This document shows positions 42,574-51,190 of a DNA stretch of 64,000 bases, piece after piece (positions within the stretch are counted from its first letter, which is position 1; the number at the start of each line of letters is the position of its first letter). The notes beneath the pieces were generated by a model. That model saw only the letters and a list, made by a program, of their open reading frames with translations, was not told the origin of the DNA and made no database searches. Where the stretch lies: NCBI RefSeq assembly GCF_000426585.1, contig NZ_AUFQ01000001.1, positions 124,001-188,000 of the forward strand. Reading direction: 5' to 3'. A program made the position numbers and the translations under genes. This DNA is from Segatella baroniae DSM 16972 = JCM 13447 (GTDB lineage Bacteria; Bacteroidota; Bacteroidia; Bacteroidales; Bacteroidaceae).

Positions 42574-44031
42574 ATGAATAATAAATTAAATATAAAAATA
42601 GAACAATTAAAGAACATCAATAATATTGAGTTAAATCTACCAATAGAAACAGGACTTTATGCTATAACTGGAGCTAATGGAACAGGCAAAAGTACTATCA
42701 TGACAGTCATTTCTAAGGTTGTACGTAACTCTGCATTCAATGTTTTTCAACCTCATGATTATTCATCTAATAGTAAAATCACAATATCCTATGATGGAAA
42801 AGAAAATTCTTGGACAAAAGCCAGTAGAGGATGGAGTTGTAGTTCAACTGATATAATATCTCTAAAAGGTTTTTATGAAGGTAGCATAATACATGGAATG
42901 CGTTTTATAGATGCAAATTATGATACATTACTAAAAGCTGAAAGAGTTAATAATACAATTTTAACTGATGCAGATTCGTTTGTTTCGCGCAATTTAAGTT
43001 ATATTTTGCATGGAAATTATGATTTCTATACAAATCTTAAACGCATTAAAAATAGAACATTAGCACAACTTAAAGCGTTCAAAGGAATTCCATATTTCAT
43101 TGAAGGAACTAATGGAATAGTTAATCAGTTTTGTATGAGTGCAGGAGAAAATATGTTGATTAGCTTATTGCATATGTTGAATGTTGTCATTGTTCGCCCT
43201 GCAAAGTCTGAAGATGTACGGCTTATATTGATAGATGAAATTGAATTAGCATTGCATCCATCTGCAATCATGAGGTTAGTTGATTTTTTGCAAAAATTGG
43301 CTACAGAGTATAATCTTGCTATATATTTTTCAAGTCATTCAATAGAATTACTTAGGAAAATAAAGCCTTCAAATATTTTTCATTTACAAAAGGAGTTGGA
43401 TAATATCGCTATTGTAAATCCATGTTATCCATCATATGCAACACGAGATATTTATCAACATTCGGGATACGATTTTCTTATTTTAGTAGAGGATGTGTTG
43501 GCTAAATATATATTGGAGAATATAATTGATGAAAATGCCTTGTATAAAAGTAAATTGATTAATATTCTACCAAGTGGTGGTTGGGAGAATGTGTTAAAAA
43601 TGCAAGATGATATTTGTAAGTCAAATTTAGCAGGGGTTGGAACAAAAGTATTAAGTGTTCTTGATGGTGATGTAAAACCGGATTTTGAACAACTATATAA
43701 GCAAAAGGGATTATATACTAATTTAACAATAAATTTTCTGCCAATACATAGTTTGGAAAAATACCTACATGAAAAAATTATTGTAAATAAAGATGCTGAT
43801 TTTTTCAAGGAAATAGGTGACCGTTTTTTCAAAGTTAAATCACTAAAAGAAGTGGTGGATAGTTTAATCAAAAAGAATGACGACAAGGCGTTTTATAATT
43901 ACCTCATTAAAAACTTAAAAGAACAAGGAATAGAAGAAAATGTATTTGTTCAAAAAGTTTGTGAAATGATATATCGAAAGGAAGATATGTCTAAACTACT
44001 AACATTCTTACAAAAAACATTTCAAAATTAA
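42574..44031 (+). CDS. OLD-family-like AAA ATPase with TOPRIM-like C terminus, defence candidate
   Basis: 485 residues from ATG 42574. The ATPase half has Walker A ITGANGTGKSTIM (about 31-43), a signature-like MSAGENMLISLLHML (about 188-203), Walker B RLILIDEIELALHPSA (about 219-233) and the His-switch YFSSHSIELL, the ABC/SMC-type order of OLD nucleases. The C-terminal third has LILVEDVLAKYIL (about 308-320) with an invariant-type Glu and VLSVLDGDVKP (about 366), matching the E...DxD pattern of a TOPRIM nuclease. Related families (OLD, GajA, PARIS AriA) act against phages. The gene is very AT-rich, has its own promoter and stands between tra genes and accessory genes: acquired cargo. No partner gene is evident. 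Confidence 0.75.
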   Translation: MNNKLNIKIEQLKNINNIELNLPIETGLYAITGANGTGKSTIMTVISKVVRNSAFNVFQPHDYSSNSKITISYDGKENSWTKASRGWSCSSTDIISLKGFYEGSIIHGMRFIDANYDTLLKAERVNNTILTDADSFVSRNLSYILHGNYDFYTNLKRIKNRTLAQLKAFKGIPYFIEGTNGIVNQFCMSAGENMLISLLHMLNVVIVRPAKSEDVRLILIDEIELALHPSAIMRLVDFLQKLATEYNLAIYFSSHSIELLRKIKPSNIFHLQKELDNIAIVNPCYPSYATRDIYQHSGYDFLILVEDVLAKYILENIIDENALYKSKLINILPSGGWENVLKMQDDICKSNLAGVGTKVLSVLDGDVKPDFEQLYKQKGLYTNLTINFLPIHSLEKYLHEKIIVNKDADFFKEIGDRFFKVKSLKEVVDSLIKKNDDKAFYNYLIKNLKEQGIEENVFVQKVCEMIYRKEDMSKLLTFLQKTFQN

Positions 44032-44095
44032 AATACTTAATGATTATTTCGGAAAAATCCGATGAAGCCGCCAACTTCATTGGATTTTCCGCTTT

Positions 44096-44317
44096 TCATA
44101 CATTCGGGATTGTTCCCGTGTCTATCACGCCACCGTCCCTGCAATGCTCAATGCTACCGGGCGTAAACCCCATGCTCCCAATTGCGATGTGGCTAATATA
44201 GTCCGCATACTCCTGACCTTGAAAATTCCTTCCCGTAAGGTTTCTGAAAATCATCTTTATGCTTATGCCGTCGTTGCTGTGCAAGATGATTTTTCCGTTC
44301 TGTCTGATTGCTTCCAT
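44096..44317 (-). CDS. conserved-looking small ICE protein
   Basis: 73 residues (MEAIRQNGKIILHSNDGISIKMIFRNLTGRNFQGQEYADYISHIAIGSMGFTPGS...). Not recognised. It is GC-typical for the ICE and preceded by an unusual set of inverted repeats. Last gene of the minus-strand run 47782-44096. Confidence 0.55.
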   Translation of the reverse strand: MEAIRQNGKIILHSNDGISIKMIFRNLTGRNFQGQEYADYISHIAIGSMGFTPGSIEHCRDGGVIDTGTIPNV

Positions 44318-44369
44318 GATTAAAACTTGTTTTTGTAAATTGTATCACAGATTGGAACTTGGGCTTTTT

Positions 44370-44428
44370 GCTACTTTTGTGCCGCCCACTGCTCACTGAC
44401 AAAAGTAGCGGGCGGCGATTTTACCGCC
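44370..44428 (-). repeat. interleaved inverted repeats, possible RNA switch
   Basis: On the minus strand the order is GGGCGG, GCCGCCC, GCTACTTTTGT, an 11-nt gap, GGGCGGC, ACAAAAGTAGC. GCCGCCC can pair with the GGGCGG before it or with the GGGCGGC after it, and GCTACTTTTGT (44399-44409) pairs perfectly with ACAAAAGTAGC (44370-44380). The pairings compete or interleave, which is unusual for a plain terminator. It lies between two genes of the accessory run. Confidence 0.6.
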
Positions 44429-44439
44429 CGTTCCTCTTC

Positions 44440-44748
44440 TTAAAAGCGTGTGTAAAGTCCCGTCACCATCGTGAACATTTCCTCCAGCATATCAAAATAG
44501 ATACCCTCGTGTACGGCAATGTCCTTCGTCCTGCACTCGAATGTCTTTTTGCTGAATGTCCTGCGGTAGAAGCGCATATTGTAGAGATCTGCCCCCGCAT
44601 CATAGATGATGTCAAGGCGGTTGGCACTTGTCTTGTTCCTTGCAAGGCTCATCCGTAAGCCGTTGCCCATATTGATGTAATCTCGGCTACCTGTCATGGC
44701 GGTAAAGCGTTTTCCACCTATCTGCTGTAATATCGTCTGTGCTATCAT
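44440..44748 (-). CDS. ICE accessory protein, unknown function
   Basis: 102 residues from ATG 44748; the longer frame to 44859 overlaps the upstream gene and is less likely. The product is basic (MIAQTILQQIGGKRFTAMTGSRDYINMGNGLRMSLARNKTSANRLDIIYDAGADLYNMRFYRR...). I recall near-identical small proteins in Bacteroides conjugative transposons but no assigned function. Confidence 0.65.
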   Translation of the reverse strand: MIAQTILQQIGGKRFTAMTGSRDYINMGNGLRMSLARNKTSANRLDIIYDAGADLYNMRFYRRTFSKKTFECRTKDIAVHEGIYFDMLEEMFTMVTGLYTRF

Positions 44749-44801
44749 ATTCGTTGTTTTTAGGGTTTTAAGTGCTGGCGGTGCGGACACCGCCAACTTG
44801 T

Positions 44802-45047
44802 TCAAAATTCTCGCATCTCGGCAATGGGTGTCTGCCGTTGCAGCCACTCCTTCACACACTCCATATTGTACTCGCTCGTGATGACTGCCGTATGGCTGTC
44901 GGTGGCGGTGAAACGTGTGCTTTCGTAATCATCTATCCACCCTTTGAGGGTGTCCGTTCCCCACGCTTGGGCATCGTCAAAGATACCGTCCAATGCCGCG
45001 ATAGGTTCGCTGAATTTGACTATCAGCGTTTGATAGGTCGTGTTCAT
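44802..45047 (-). CDS. ICE accessory protein, unknown function
   Basis: 81 residues from ATG 45047, which overlaps the stop of the DUF3873 gene by 4 nt (ATGA); a longer frame would run inside that gene. Acidic, no signal peptide: MNTTYQTLIVKFSEPIAALDGIFDDAQAWGTDTLKGW.... No recognised domain. Confidence 0.65.
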   Translation of the reverse strand: MNTTYQTLIVKFSEPIAALDGIFDDAQAWGTDTLKGWIDDYESTRFTATDSHTAVITSEYNMECVKEWLQRQTPIAEMREF

Positions 45048-45274
45048 CGGTTGCCCTCCTTTCCCTGCTTTGCGTTCAGCCACTTGTTCCTTGCGGTTCG
45101 GCACTCGTCCAATGTGGGTTTGACACAAGTGAACAGTTCTCCGTCCGTATGGCGGTAGTCGTACTGCACAAGTGTCCGCTTGCGTCTGCCGATACCCGAT
45201 TGGAAACGCTCATATTTCTCCGTCCCTGCTTCCGTACAGGTGCTTACTCCGTTGATGGTCATTCGTGTTGCCAT
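45044..45274 (-). CDS. DUF3873 family protein
   Basis: 76 residues. MTINGVSTCTEAGTEKYERFQ...RRKRTLVQYDYRHTDGELFTCVKPTLDECRTARNKWL is the DUF3873 pattern, a small family in Bacteroidetes conjugative transposons. Function unknown. Coupled with the following gene by a 4-nt overlap. Confidence 0.75.
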   Translation of the reverse strand: MATRMTINGVSTCTEAGTEKYERFQSGIGRRKRTLVQYDYRHTDGELFTCVKPTLDECRTARNKWLNAKQGKEGNR

Positions 45275-45293
45275 AATGTTGCTTTTTAGATGA

Positions 45294-45551
45294 TTAAAAA
45301 TGTACTGACAGAACTCTGTTCTTCATCACTATTTCGGGGTTGCTCGTGTAGCGTTGGTGCAGGTAGAAATGGTGAGAGCCGAAGCCGTAAAGGAAAAACT
45401 TGTCAAGTTCGTGCTTCTCGGCAAACTCCTTTACGCTCTTTCTTAATCCCTCCTCACTTGTTGAGAGAGTGAGGAGATTTACAAATTCAAGGAACAAGGT
45501 GGGGATTTTATCGTCCCACACACAAATCATGCTTTCGATTCTTACTTCCAT
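45294..45551 (-). CDS. ICE accessory protein, unknown function
   Basis: 85 residues (MEVRIESMICVWDDKIPTLFLEFVNLLTLSTSEEGLRKSVKEFAEKHELDKFFLYGFGSHHFYLHQR...). No recognised domain. It lies 24 nt after the PcfJ-like gene and 19 nt before the DUF3873 gene, part of the same run. Confidence 0.6.
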   Translation of the reverse strand: MEVRIESMICVWDDKIPTLFLEFVNLLTLSTSEEGLRKSVKEFAEKHELDKFFLYGFGSHHFYLHQRYTSNPEIVMKNRVLSVHF

Positions 45552-45575
45552 ATCAATGTTGTTTTAGGGTTTATG

Positions 45576-46907
45576 CTATGCCGCTTTCATCCGCTCACGG
45601 ATAAGGTTGGCGTTCTTGTTCACAAGGTCTATGATGCGCTCGTGGTATTCGGTGTCTTGGTTGTACTTGCCGTGGCACTGCACCACCTTGAGTGTCCGCA
45701 AATCCACCTCTACGGTTTCAATTATCTCACCGCCAATCCTTGCCGAGAGTATGAGGGTGTCGGCTTTCTTGTAGTATTCACTGCCGAACACGCAGATGTT
45801 CTGTGCCTTGCCCTCGCTGTAATACTCGTCTATGCTTTCAAGTACCTTGACGATTATTTCCTCGTCAGTGATTACCAATCCGAAGAATTTGGATTTGTTG
45901 GCAATGAAATCCTCCGCATCTTTTTCCCTTTGCAGTTGCCGCTGTTGTTCACGCTCACGCCTTTCAATCTCCCAGCGGCGGCGTTGTTCGGCCCGTTCCT
46001 TCTCGTGTATGGCTTCAATCTTTCGAGTTGCGTTGTCGTGTGCCGCCATGAAATCTTCGGGGCAGATGTTCTTCGGGTTGCGGAGGTCTTGACCGAGTTT
46101 GTTGAGCATACGCAGATAGTCGCACCACATGGAGAAGTTGTCTATCCGATACTTGTGACGCTTGGCAATCAGATATGATGCCCAGCATTCATCGGCAGTA
46201 CGGGCATTGAAAAGAAAGTGTTTCATGACCTCAATCTCATCGCCTTTCATAAGGGTTTCAATTCTTGGGTCTGAAAGCAAGGCTTTGAAAAGACGCACGG
46301 GGGAAATGCCGTGGAAATCGCCCTTGAAGCCGTTGCGTCTGAGTTGGGGTAATACCCTCATCTTAGGATATGCACAGCTTCTTGCCACAACATCATCGTA
46401 TAGGCTGTTGTGCGGTCTTATCTCCATCGCGCTGCACAATGCCCATACATCGCAGTAATAGAATGTGAAGCCACGGAGCAACGCCATGTCCGTAACCTTA
46501 CCGTCGGGTGAAATCCAACGCTGCACAACCTCGTGGCAATAGAAGTGCATCGGCTCGCCTTTCCTGCTCTCGCATCTGACCTGCGCCACACGGATTACCT
46601 GATAGCCTTTGCAGGTGGTTATCACGCTGAAATACTGCGTTTCCTTGTAGATACGTTTGCGTGTGTCCTGCACTTTGAGTTTGGCATAGCATTTGGGGCA
46701 GGTACAGCCTTCAAGGGTGTCGCACAGTACGCTGTTGCTGTACCACTCGTGACCGCAGTCGGAGCAGGTAATGTTCCCTTTCTTGGTGCGGTAGCCGATA
46801 TGTTCAATACAGTGGCGGTATGCCCAATCTATTTGTGTCGCTGATATGGGGCGAAGGTTGGCTGAAAGTCTTGCCACCTTTTTCTGTATCTTGGTCTTCG
46901 GTTTCAT
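45576..46907 (-). CDS. PcfJ-like protein
   Basis: 443 residues. A zinc-ribbon-like CxxC pair set at about 47-78 (CSDCGHEW... CTCPKCYAK) is followed by PcfJ-like sequence, and a charged helical segment (EKERAEQRRRWEIERREREQQRQLQREKDAEDFI, about 300-335). PcfJ was named from the enterococcal plasmid pCF10, where it belongs to the DNA-processing genes of conjugation; its biochemical action is unknown. It overlaps the PcfK-like gene by 4 nt, the conserved pairing. Confidence 0.8.
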   Translation of the reverse strand: MKPKTKIQKKVARLSANLRPISATQIDWAYRHCIEHIGYRTKKGNITCSDCGHEWYSNSVLCDTLEGCTCPKCYAKLKVQDTRKRIYKETQYFSVITTCKGYQVIRVAQVRCESRKGEPMHFYCHEVVQRWISPDGKVTDMALLRGFTFYYCDVWALCSAMEIRPHNSLYDDVVARSCAYPKMRVLPQLRRNGFKGDFHGISPVRLFKALLSDPRIETLMKGDEIEVMKHFLFNARTADECWASYLIAKRHKYRIDNFSMWCDYLRMLNKLGQDLRNPKNICPEDFMAAHDNATRKIEAIHEKERAEQRRRWEIERREREQQRQLQREKDAEDFIANKSKFFGLVITDEEIIVKVLESIDEYYSEGKAQNICVFGSEYYKKADTLILSARIGGEIIETVEVDLRTLKVVQCHGKYNQDTEYHERIIDLVNKNANLIRERMKAA

Positions 46908-47320
46908 AAGCCTAAATCAAATAATGAGGGTTGGGATTGGGTTACTTTTCTCGCTGGCGGTCTGTTGCGGTTTTGCAACTTGCGGAGTTCCTCCTCTTGG
47001 TATCTGCGAGCTGCGTTCTGACGTGCCTCCGCCTTTTCCTCTTCCGTGAGTTCCACAACATGGTTCACCACCACTTGGCAGTTCATAGGTTTGCCCACCT
47101 CTATCTCGTTTTCCTCATAGTAGTGGATGGCTTGCCCGAATATCTCTCCGTCCGTGAAGCCGCTGCAACCGCTTTTCTGCACATAGTTCAGAATGTGGGT
47201 CACGCACTCGTCTATGTTTTTGGCAGGGTTGCGGTACTTCTTCGCAAAGAGCGTATCTTCCTCCGCCCGCTGTTCCAGATACATTTGTATCGTTCTTTTG
47301 AAATGGTCTGTTCCTTTCAT
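46904..47320 (-). CDS. PcfK-like protein
   Basis: 138 residues (MKGTDHFKRTIQMYLEQRAEEDTLFAKKYRNPAKNIDECVTHILNYVQKSGCSGFTDGEIFGQAIHYYEEN...), the PcfK family pattern with the conserved HYYxE segment. Acidic first part, basic end with a QSQPSLFDLGL tail, which looks like a sliding-clamp binding motif (QxxLFDL). That would bring the protein to replication forks, an inference from the motif. Confidence 0.8.
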   Translation of the reverse strand: MKGTDHFKRTIQMYLEQRAEEDTLFAKKYRNPAKNIDECVTHILNYVQKSGCSGFTDGEIFGQAIHYYEENEIEVGKPMNCQVVVNHVVELTEEEKAEARQNAARRYQEEELRKLQNRNRPPARKVTQSQPSLFDLGL

Positions 47321-47333
47321 ATCGCTGTCGTTT

Positions 47334-47555
47334 TTAGATTGTCTGTTTAAGTCTCTCTCTCCAATAGGTCGGCTCTACCTCGCTGAGAAGGAAGTCCATG
47401 AAGTCCCTCCGTGTGTCCTTGTTCAGTTCGTGGTACAATCTTCGGAAAGTTTCAAAATTACCGTTGATGTACGTTTCCACCATATACACGAAGATGTTGT
47501 CCACCTCGTAATATCTGCACTGCTGCGCTACCGTCTTGCTGTTTCTCTTTGCCAT
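47334..47555 (-). CDS. small ICE accessory protein
   Basis: 73 residues from ATG 47555; a longer frame to 47825 runs through the neighbouring membrane protein gene. MAKRNSKTVAQQCRYYEVDNIFVYMVETYINGNFETFRRLYHELNKDTRRDFMDFLLSEVEPTYWRERL: helical, no recognised domain. Confidence 0.65.
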   Translation of the reverse strand: MAKRNSKTVAQQCRYYEVDNIFVYMVETYINGNFETFRRLYHELNKDTRRDFMDFLLSEVEPTYWRERLKQTI

Positions 47556-47566
47556 GTCGGTAAGGG

Positions 47567-47782
47567 TTAAAGGGTGAATAACCAAAGGATGAAGCCGAAG
47601 TAGGCAATGGTGGAAAGGATAGCCACGATTACACCTATCGCCACTCGGAACACTCCGTTTATAATCTCTCTGATGATGTCCCAAAGGATGCCGAACACCC
47701 CGAAGGCGGTGCGCATCATCAAGCCGCATATCGCCAACCCGATGTATTGCGCCACTTGTCTGAAATTTGCCGTTGCCGTCAT
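47567..47782 (-). CDS. small membrane protein
   Basis: 71 residues with two hydrophobic segments (YIGLAICGLMMRTAFGVFGILW and VFRVAIGVIVAILSTIAYFGFILWLF). First gene of the minus-strand accessory run. No recognised family. Confidence 0.6.
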   Translation of the reverse strand: MTATANFRQVAQYIGLAICGLMMRTAFGVFGILWDIIREIINGVFRVAIGVIVAILSTIAYFGFILWLFTL

Positions 47783-48588
47783 ATCTTCGCTGTTTTTGAT
47801 TTTTTTGTTTTTTATGCGGATTCAAGAGCTGAGGGAGTTGAGTTTCAAACTATCTTATCTGCCTCTCGTTTATCCGACATTTTTTTTATGCGTCTTTCTG
47901 TCGCATCGGTCGTTTTCGTTTCGGGTGCTTGAAAAGGTAGGGATTAGGGAATGCAAGGTTTTTCGGGGAAATACTACCCGAAGGGCTGGAGATTTCCGCA
48001 GAAAACAGGAGGCTTGACCTTGCTTTCCCGTCCAATCCCGGAATTACCTTTGCGCCCTGAACGAAAATGACTGACTGATGCGGCTCACTGAAAGGCGCAA
48101 AATGGAGGTAAACGAAACCAGAGGCAGATTGGGTAGAAAAAACTTCAGGGGAAAATCCGTAAAAAAGGAATCACCAAAAGGAAAAAGACATCACCGGAAG
48201 CGTGAAAAGGGCAAACCACAACAAAGGGAGTATGATTGTTTTCCGATCCGACGGGACTTGTCCAGCCGGGTGGCAACAATCATTCTTCCCGGATTGCCCG
48301 CTGTGTGTGGCCGCTTGTTTCATTTATGGGGCAGGCTGACACTCTCTGCATTCACTTTCCGCTTCCGGCACAAAAAACAGCTAAAAAAGAAAAATCATCT
48401 GGTAGCCCGTAAAAGCACCTCTTGGCATAGACGCAAAAGAAAGGGGCATTGCTTCATCAGTCTAAACATCGTTTAGGCGTGAGGCAATGCCCTTTTCTCT
48501 GGCTATGCGGTAGTCGGCACACGTTTGTTCTAAACTCGTTTTGGGCAATGGTGTTCCGACGAACAATACCGCTTTTACGGAAAAACTA
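47783..48588. other. non-coding right-end region of the ICE
   Basis: About 800 bp with no convincing gene. A 132-codon frame at 48078-48476 is extremely basic and lacks a typical start context. The stretch contains one strong hairpin (48444-48496) and probably includes the promoter of the accessory run and integrase arm sites, which cannot be recognised by eye. Confidence 0.4.
48444..48496. terminator. two-step hairpin near the ICE right end
   Basis: GGGCATTGC (48444-48452) pairs with GCAATGCCC (48484-48492), and inside it CTAAAC (48462-48467) pairs with GTTTAG (48471-48476). TTTT follows on the plus strand and AAGAAA precedes, so termination in both directions is possible; it may insulate the element from the chromosome. 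Confidence 0.55.
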
Positions 48589-48705
48589 ATGAATGAGGTG
48601 ATAAAAAATCCGGGAGTTTATATCAAAATCTCGGATAAAATAGCTACTTTTGCATACAAAGAGTTCTTTGAAGGTTACGCGACGCGCAGAAGGATAATGC
48701 AGTAG
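48589..48705 (+). CDS. possible 38-residue peptide spanning the candidate attachment core
   Basis: ATG 48589 to TAG 48705. The frame crosses the TACTTTTGC core at 48645, so if the core is a junction the 5' half comes from the ICE and the 3' half (YKEFFEGYATRRRIMQ) from the chromosome. It could be a chance frame. Confidence 0.2.
   Translation: MNEVIKNPGVYIKISDKIATFAYKEFFEGYATRRRIMQ
48644..48653. other. candidate ICE attachment core (att)
   Basis: CTACTTTTGC matches 9 of 10 positions of GTANNTTTGC, the target consensus reported for CTnDOT integrase. It lies after the last ICE-type gene (47567) and before the first chromosomal gene (48844). It also fits TAnnTTTG, so it may only be a promoter box. 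The partner end is outside the window. Confidence 0.35.
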
Positions 48706-48843
48706 ATAACTAACTAAATCGTAACCTATTACTATCAAGAGCAATTAACCTACGCTCATTTTCAATAAATTACACTCTTTTCGTAACTTCAACGGGCAAA
48801 TATACTAAATTCATCCCAACCGCAAATCCTGCCCCATCAAATA
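48706..48843. other. short non-coding stretch at the chromosome side
   Basis: GGTTACG (48674-48680) and CGTAACC (48719-48725) form a distant inverted pair across its left end. Nothing else is recognised before the GH130 stop codon at 48844. Confidence 0.3.
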
Positions 48844-50007
48844 TTAATGTTTTTTATTCTTAGCCACAAGCTTCTTGATGGTCTCCACCGAAGCCGTGGT
48901 CGTAAATCCGTCGGCCGGCGTGTGCATGCAATAGTCCACCAGCCGGTCTATCGTCGACGTCGCCACGTGCATGCGGGTGTCGGACGACGCGTAATAGATG
49001 AACACGCGGCCGTCTTCGTCGGCGATCCAACCGTTGGAGAACACCACGTTCATCACGTCGCCGATGTATTCCTCGCCCTGGGGCACCAGCAGATAGCCGC
49101 CCGGCTGGGCAATCACGCGGGTGGGGTCGTCCAAGGCCGTCATATACATATACAATACATAGCGCAGTCCCGAGGCGCAACCTCTGACACCATGCGCCAG
49201 GTGGAGCCAGCCGTCGGGCGTCTTGATGGGGTGCGGGCCTTCTCCGTTCTTCACCTCCATGATGGTGTGGTAGTGGCGGAAATTGATGATCTTCTCCTCA
49301 CCCAGTTCGGCGTGCGTGATGTCGTCGACCAGCGCCCAGCCGATACCGCCTCCCGAACCCGTGTCGATGAAGCCGTCTTGCGGGCGGGTGTAGAAAGCAT
49401 ACTTGCCGTCGACGAACTCCGGATGCAACACCACGTTGCGCTGCTGGCTCTTCGACTTGAGGTCGGGCAGCCGGTCCCAGTGAATCAGGTCCTTGGTGCG
49501 GGCAATTCCCGCCGTGGCCGTGGCCGCACTCAGGTCGCCGGGCATGGTGTCGTCGTGACGCTCCACGCAGAACACGCCGTAGATATATCCGTCCTCGTGG
49601 GCCGTCAGCCGCATGTCATAGACATTCGTGGCCGGCACCACGTCGTCGGGCATGGTTATCGGCTCGTCCCAGAAGCGAAAGTTGTCAATGCCGTTCGGGC
49701 TCTCGGCCACGGCAAAGAAGCTCTTGCGGTCGGCACCCTCCACCCTGACGACGAGCAGATACCTGCCGTTCCACTTGATGGCCCCGCTGTTGAGCGTGGC
49801 GTTCATCATGATGCGCTGCATCAGGTGGGGGTTGTCCTTCTCGTCGAAGTCGTAACGCCACTCCAGCGGCGTGTGCTCCGCCGTCAGTATCGGGAACTCG
49901 TAACGCGTGTAGATACCGTTGCCGAAATCCTCGGCCACGTTTTTCTTCGTCAACAACGCCTCGTGGCGGGCACGCAATGCCGCAACCTTTTTTTCAAAAT
50001 CTGTCAT
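48844..50007 (-). CDS. GH130 4-O-beta-D-mannosyl-D-glucose phosphorylase
   Basis: 387 residues, no signal peptide, so cytoplasmic. The five-bladed propeller family is evident from [74 protein letters not shown] (about 66-113) and [23 protein letters not shown], which supplies the catalytic Asp of GH130 in NVYDMR (near 129). [13 protein letters not shown] and HTIMEV...[10 protein letters not shown] follow. The enzyme phosphorolyses mannosyl-glucose to mannose 1-phosphate and glucose, the final step of beta-mannan use via mannobiose epimerisation. It is the last gene of a minus-strand operon with a GH26 mannanase and a CE7 esterase. Close resemblance to the characterised Bacteroides fragilis enzyme is from memory. 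Confidence 0.88.
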   Translation of the reverse strand: MTDFEKKVAALRARHEALLTKKNVAEDFGNGIYTRYEFPILTAEHTPLEWRYDFDEKDNPHLMQRIMMNATLNSGAIKWNGRYLLVVRVEGADRKSFFAVAESPNGIDNFRFWDEPITMPDDVVPATNVYDMRLTAHEDGYIYGVFCVERHDDTMPGDLSAATATAGIARTKDLIHWDRLPDLKSKSQQRNVVLHPEFVDGKYAFYTRPQDGFIDTGSGGGIGWALVDDITHAELGEEKIINFRHYHTIMEVKNGEGPHPIKTPDGWLHLAHGVRGCASGLRYVLYMYMTALDDPTRVIAQPGGYLLVPQGEEYIGDVMNVVFSNGWIADEDGRVFIYYASSDTRMHVATSTIDRLVDYCMHTPADGFTTTASVETIKKLVAKNKKH

Positions 50008-50051
50008 GCTATATTTGTTTTAGTATCGTTTCTTAGGATTTATGTATCTTT

Positions 50052-51116
50052 CTATCTCCCCATCTTCTTGATGTCGTCCGCAAACAAGGTCTTCTTCTCC
50101 TTCGCAAACTTCACGAAGTCGGGCGCGGCCGCCTCTCCCTTGGCGGGCAGATAATGTTCCTTCTCGTTGTCCCAGGCGTTGCGCCAGAACAACACATAGC
50201 TCACGTCATACTTGCGCAACACGGGCCACAAGGTCTGCGTAAACCAGTCCGGGTCGGTCACCTGCTGGTAGCCGGTCTCCGTCACGGCCGCAATCTTTCC
50301 CTCCTCGCGGGCAAACCTCACCACGTCGTCGAGCGAAGCGGCTAGCCCCCGCTGGTAAGCTGCATTGTCCTTGTCGAACTCGTAGATGTCAACGCCCACC
50401 AAGTCCACATACTGGTCGCCGGGATAATACTTCCGATAGTCGTCGTAGCCCACGTTGGGAGAGTAGGCCCACACGACATTGTCGCACCCGTAGCGTCCCG
50501 CGAGCTTGTGGTGGGTCATCGTATAGAGCGAAATGTATTCCTCGGGCGTGCAGCTCTTGCCGCCCCACCAGAACCAGGCGCCGTTCATCTCGTGCCACGG
50601 GCGGAAGATGACGGGCACCTTCGTTCCGTCGGCCGTCGTGAGCGAATTGATGAAGTCGGCCACAACCTTGAGCCATCCCTCGAACTTGCGGTGCTGGGCT
50701 CCGCCGCGCAGGACGGCCTTCACGGCCTCGCCCGACGGATCCCAGGCGTTTTCGCCCGTCACGGGATTCCACGGGTGCCAGCTCAACGTGACGATACCGC
50801 CCCGCTCATGCTGGGCCACGATTTCACGCCGCATGCGCTCAAAACTCACGCCGTCGAGATTCGTGTCCGACCCCAGTTCAATCTTGCCCAGGTCGAAGCC
50901 CATGACGGCAGGGTAGCTGCCCACGAGTTCCTTCACGTCGCTGCGTCCCTCGTCCCACTTCCAGGTCGTTCCGTAGATGGGATCGTCCTGGTGGCCGACC
51001 ATCACGCCTCGCTTCTGGATAGCCTTCAACCGCTTGATCAGTTTCTGTGCGGGCGTCTGCGCCCACATGCCGGTGGTCAAAAGCAGACCACCCAATACCA
51101 TTCCTATATATCTCAT
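50052..51116 (-). CDS. secreted GH26 beta-mannanase
   Basis: 354 residues. Signal peptide RYIGMVLGGLLLTTGMWAQ (about 1-20). Family GH26: GVMVGHQDDPIYGTTWKWDEGRSDV (about 35-60) and GFDLGKIELG at the first strands, IFRPWHEMNGAWFWWG (about 165-181, acid/base Glu after His) and AAVTETGYQQ (about 275-285, nucleophile Glu). It cuts internal beta-1,4-mannosyl bonds or releases mannobiose. The lack of a lipobox suggests a periplasmic or secreted form. It starts 74 nt after the CE7 stop and ends 44 nt before the GH130 start, one operon. Confidence 0.9.
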   Translation of the reverse strand: MRYIGMVLGGLLLTTGMWAQTPAQKLIKRLKAIQKRGVMVGHQDDPIYGTTWKWDEGRSDVKELVGSYPAVMGFDLGKIELGSDTNLDGVSFERMRREIVAQHERGGIVTLSWHPWNPVTGENAWDPSGEAVKAVLRGGAQHRKFEGWLKVVADFINSLTTADGTKVPVIFRPWHEMNGAWFWWGGKSCTPEEYISLYTMTHHKLAGRYGCDNVVWAYSPNVGYDDYRKYYPGDQYVDLVGVDIYEFDKDNAAYQRGLAASLDDVVRFAREEGKIAAVTETGYQQVTDPDWFTQTLWPVLRKYDVSYVLFWRNAWDNEKEHYLPAKGEAAAPDFVKFAKEKKTLFADDIKKMGR

Positions 51117-51190
51117 TTGTAGTTTGTATTAGTATTTCACCTTATTATATATATGACCTCCCACTCTCGCCGATTCGGAAGGCCGCTCGC

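Noticed and set aside
48078..48476. 132-codon plus-strand frame in the ICE right end
   Set aside because: Extremely basic and low-complexity product, overlaps the start of the strong hairpin at 48444, has no recognisable homology and no convincing start context.
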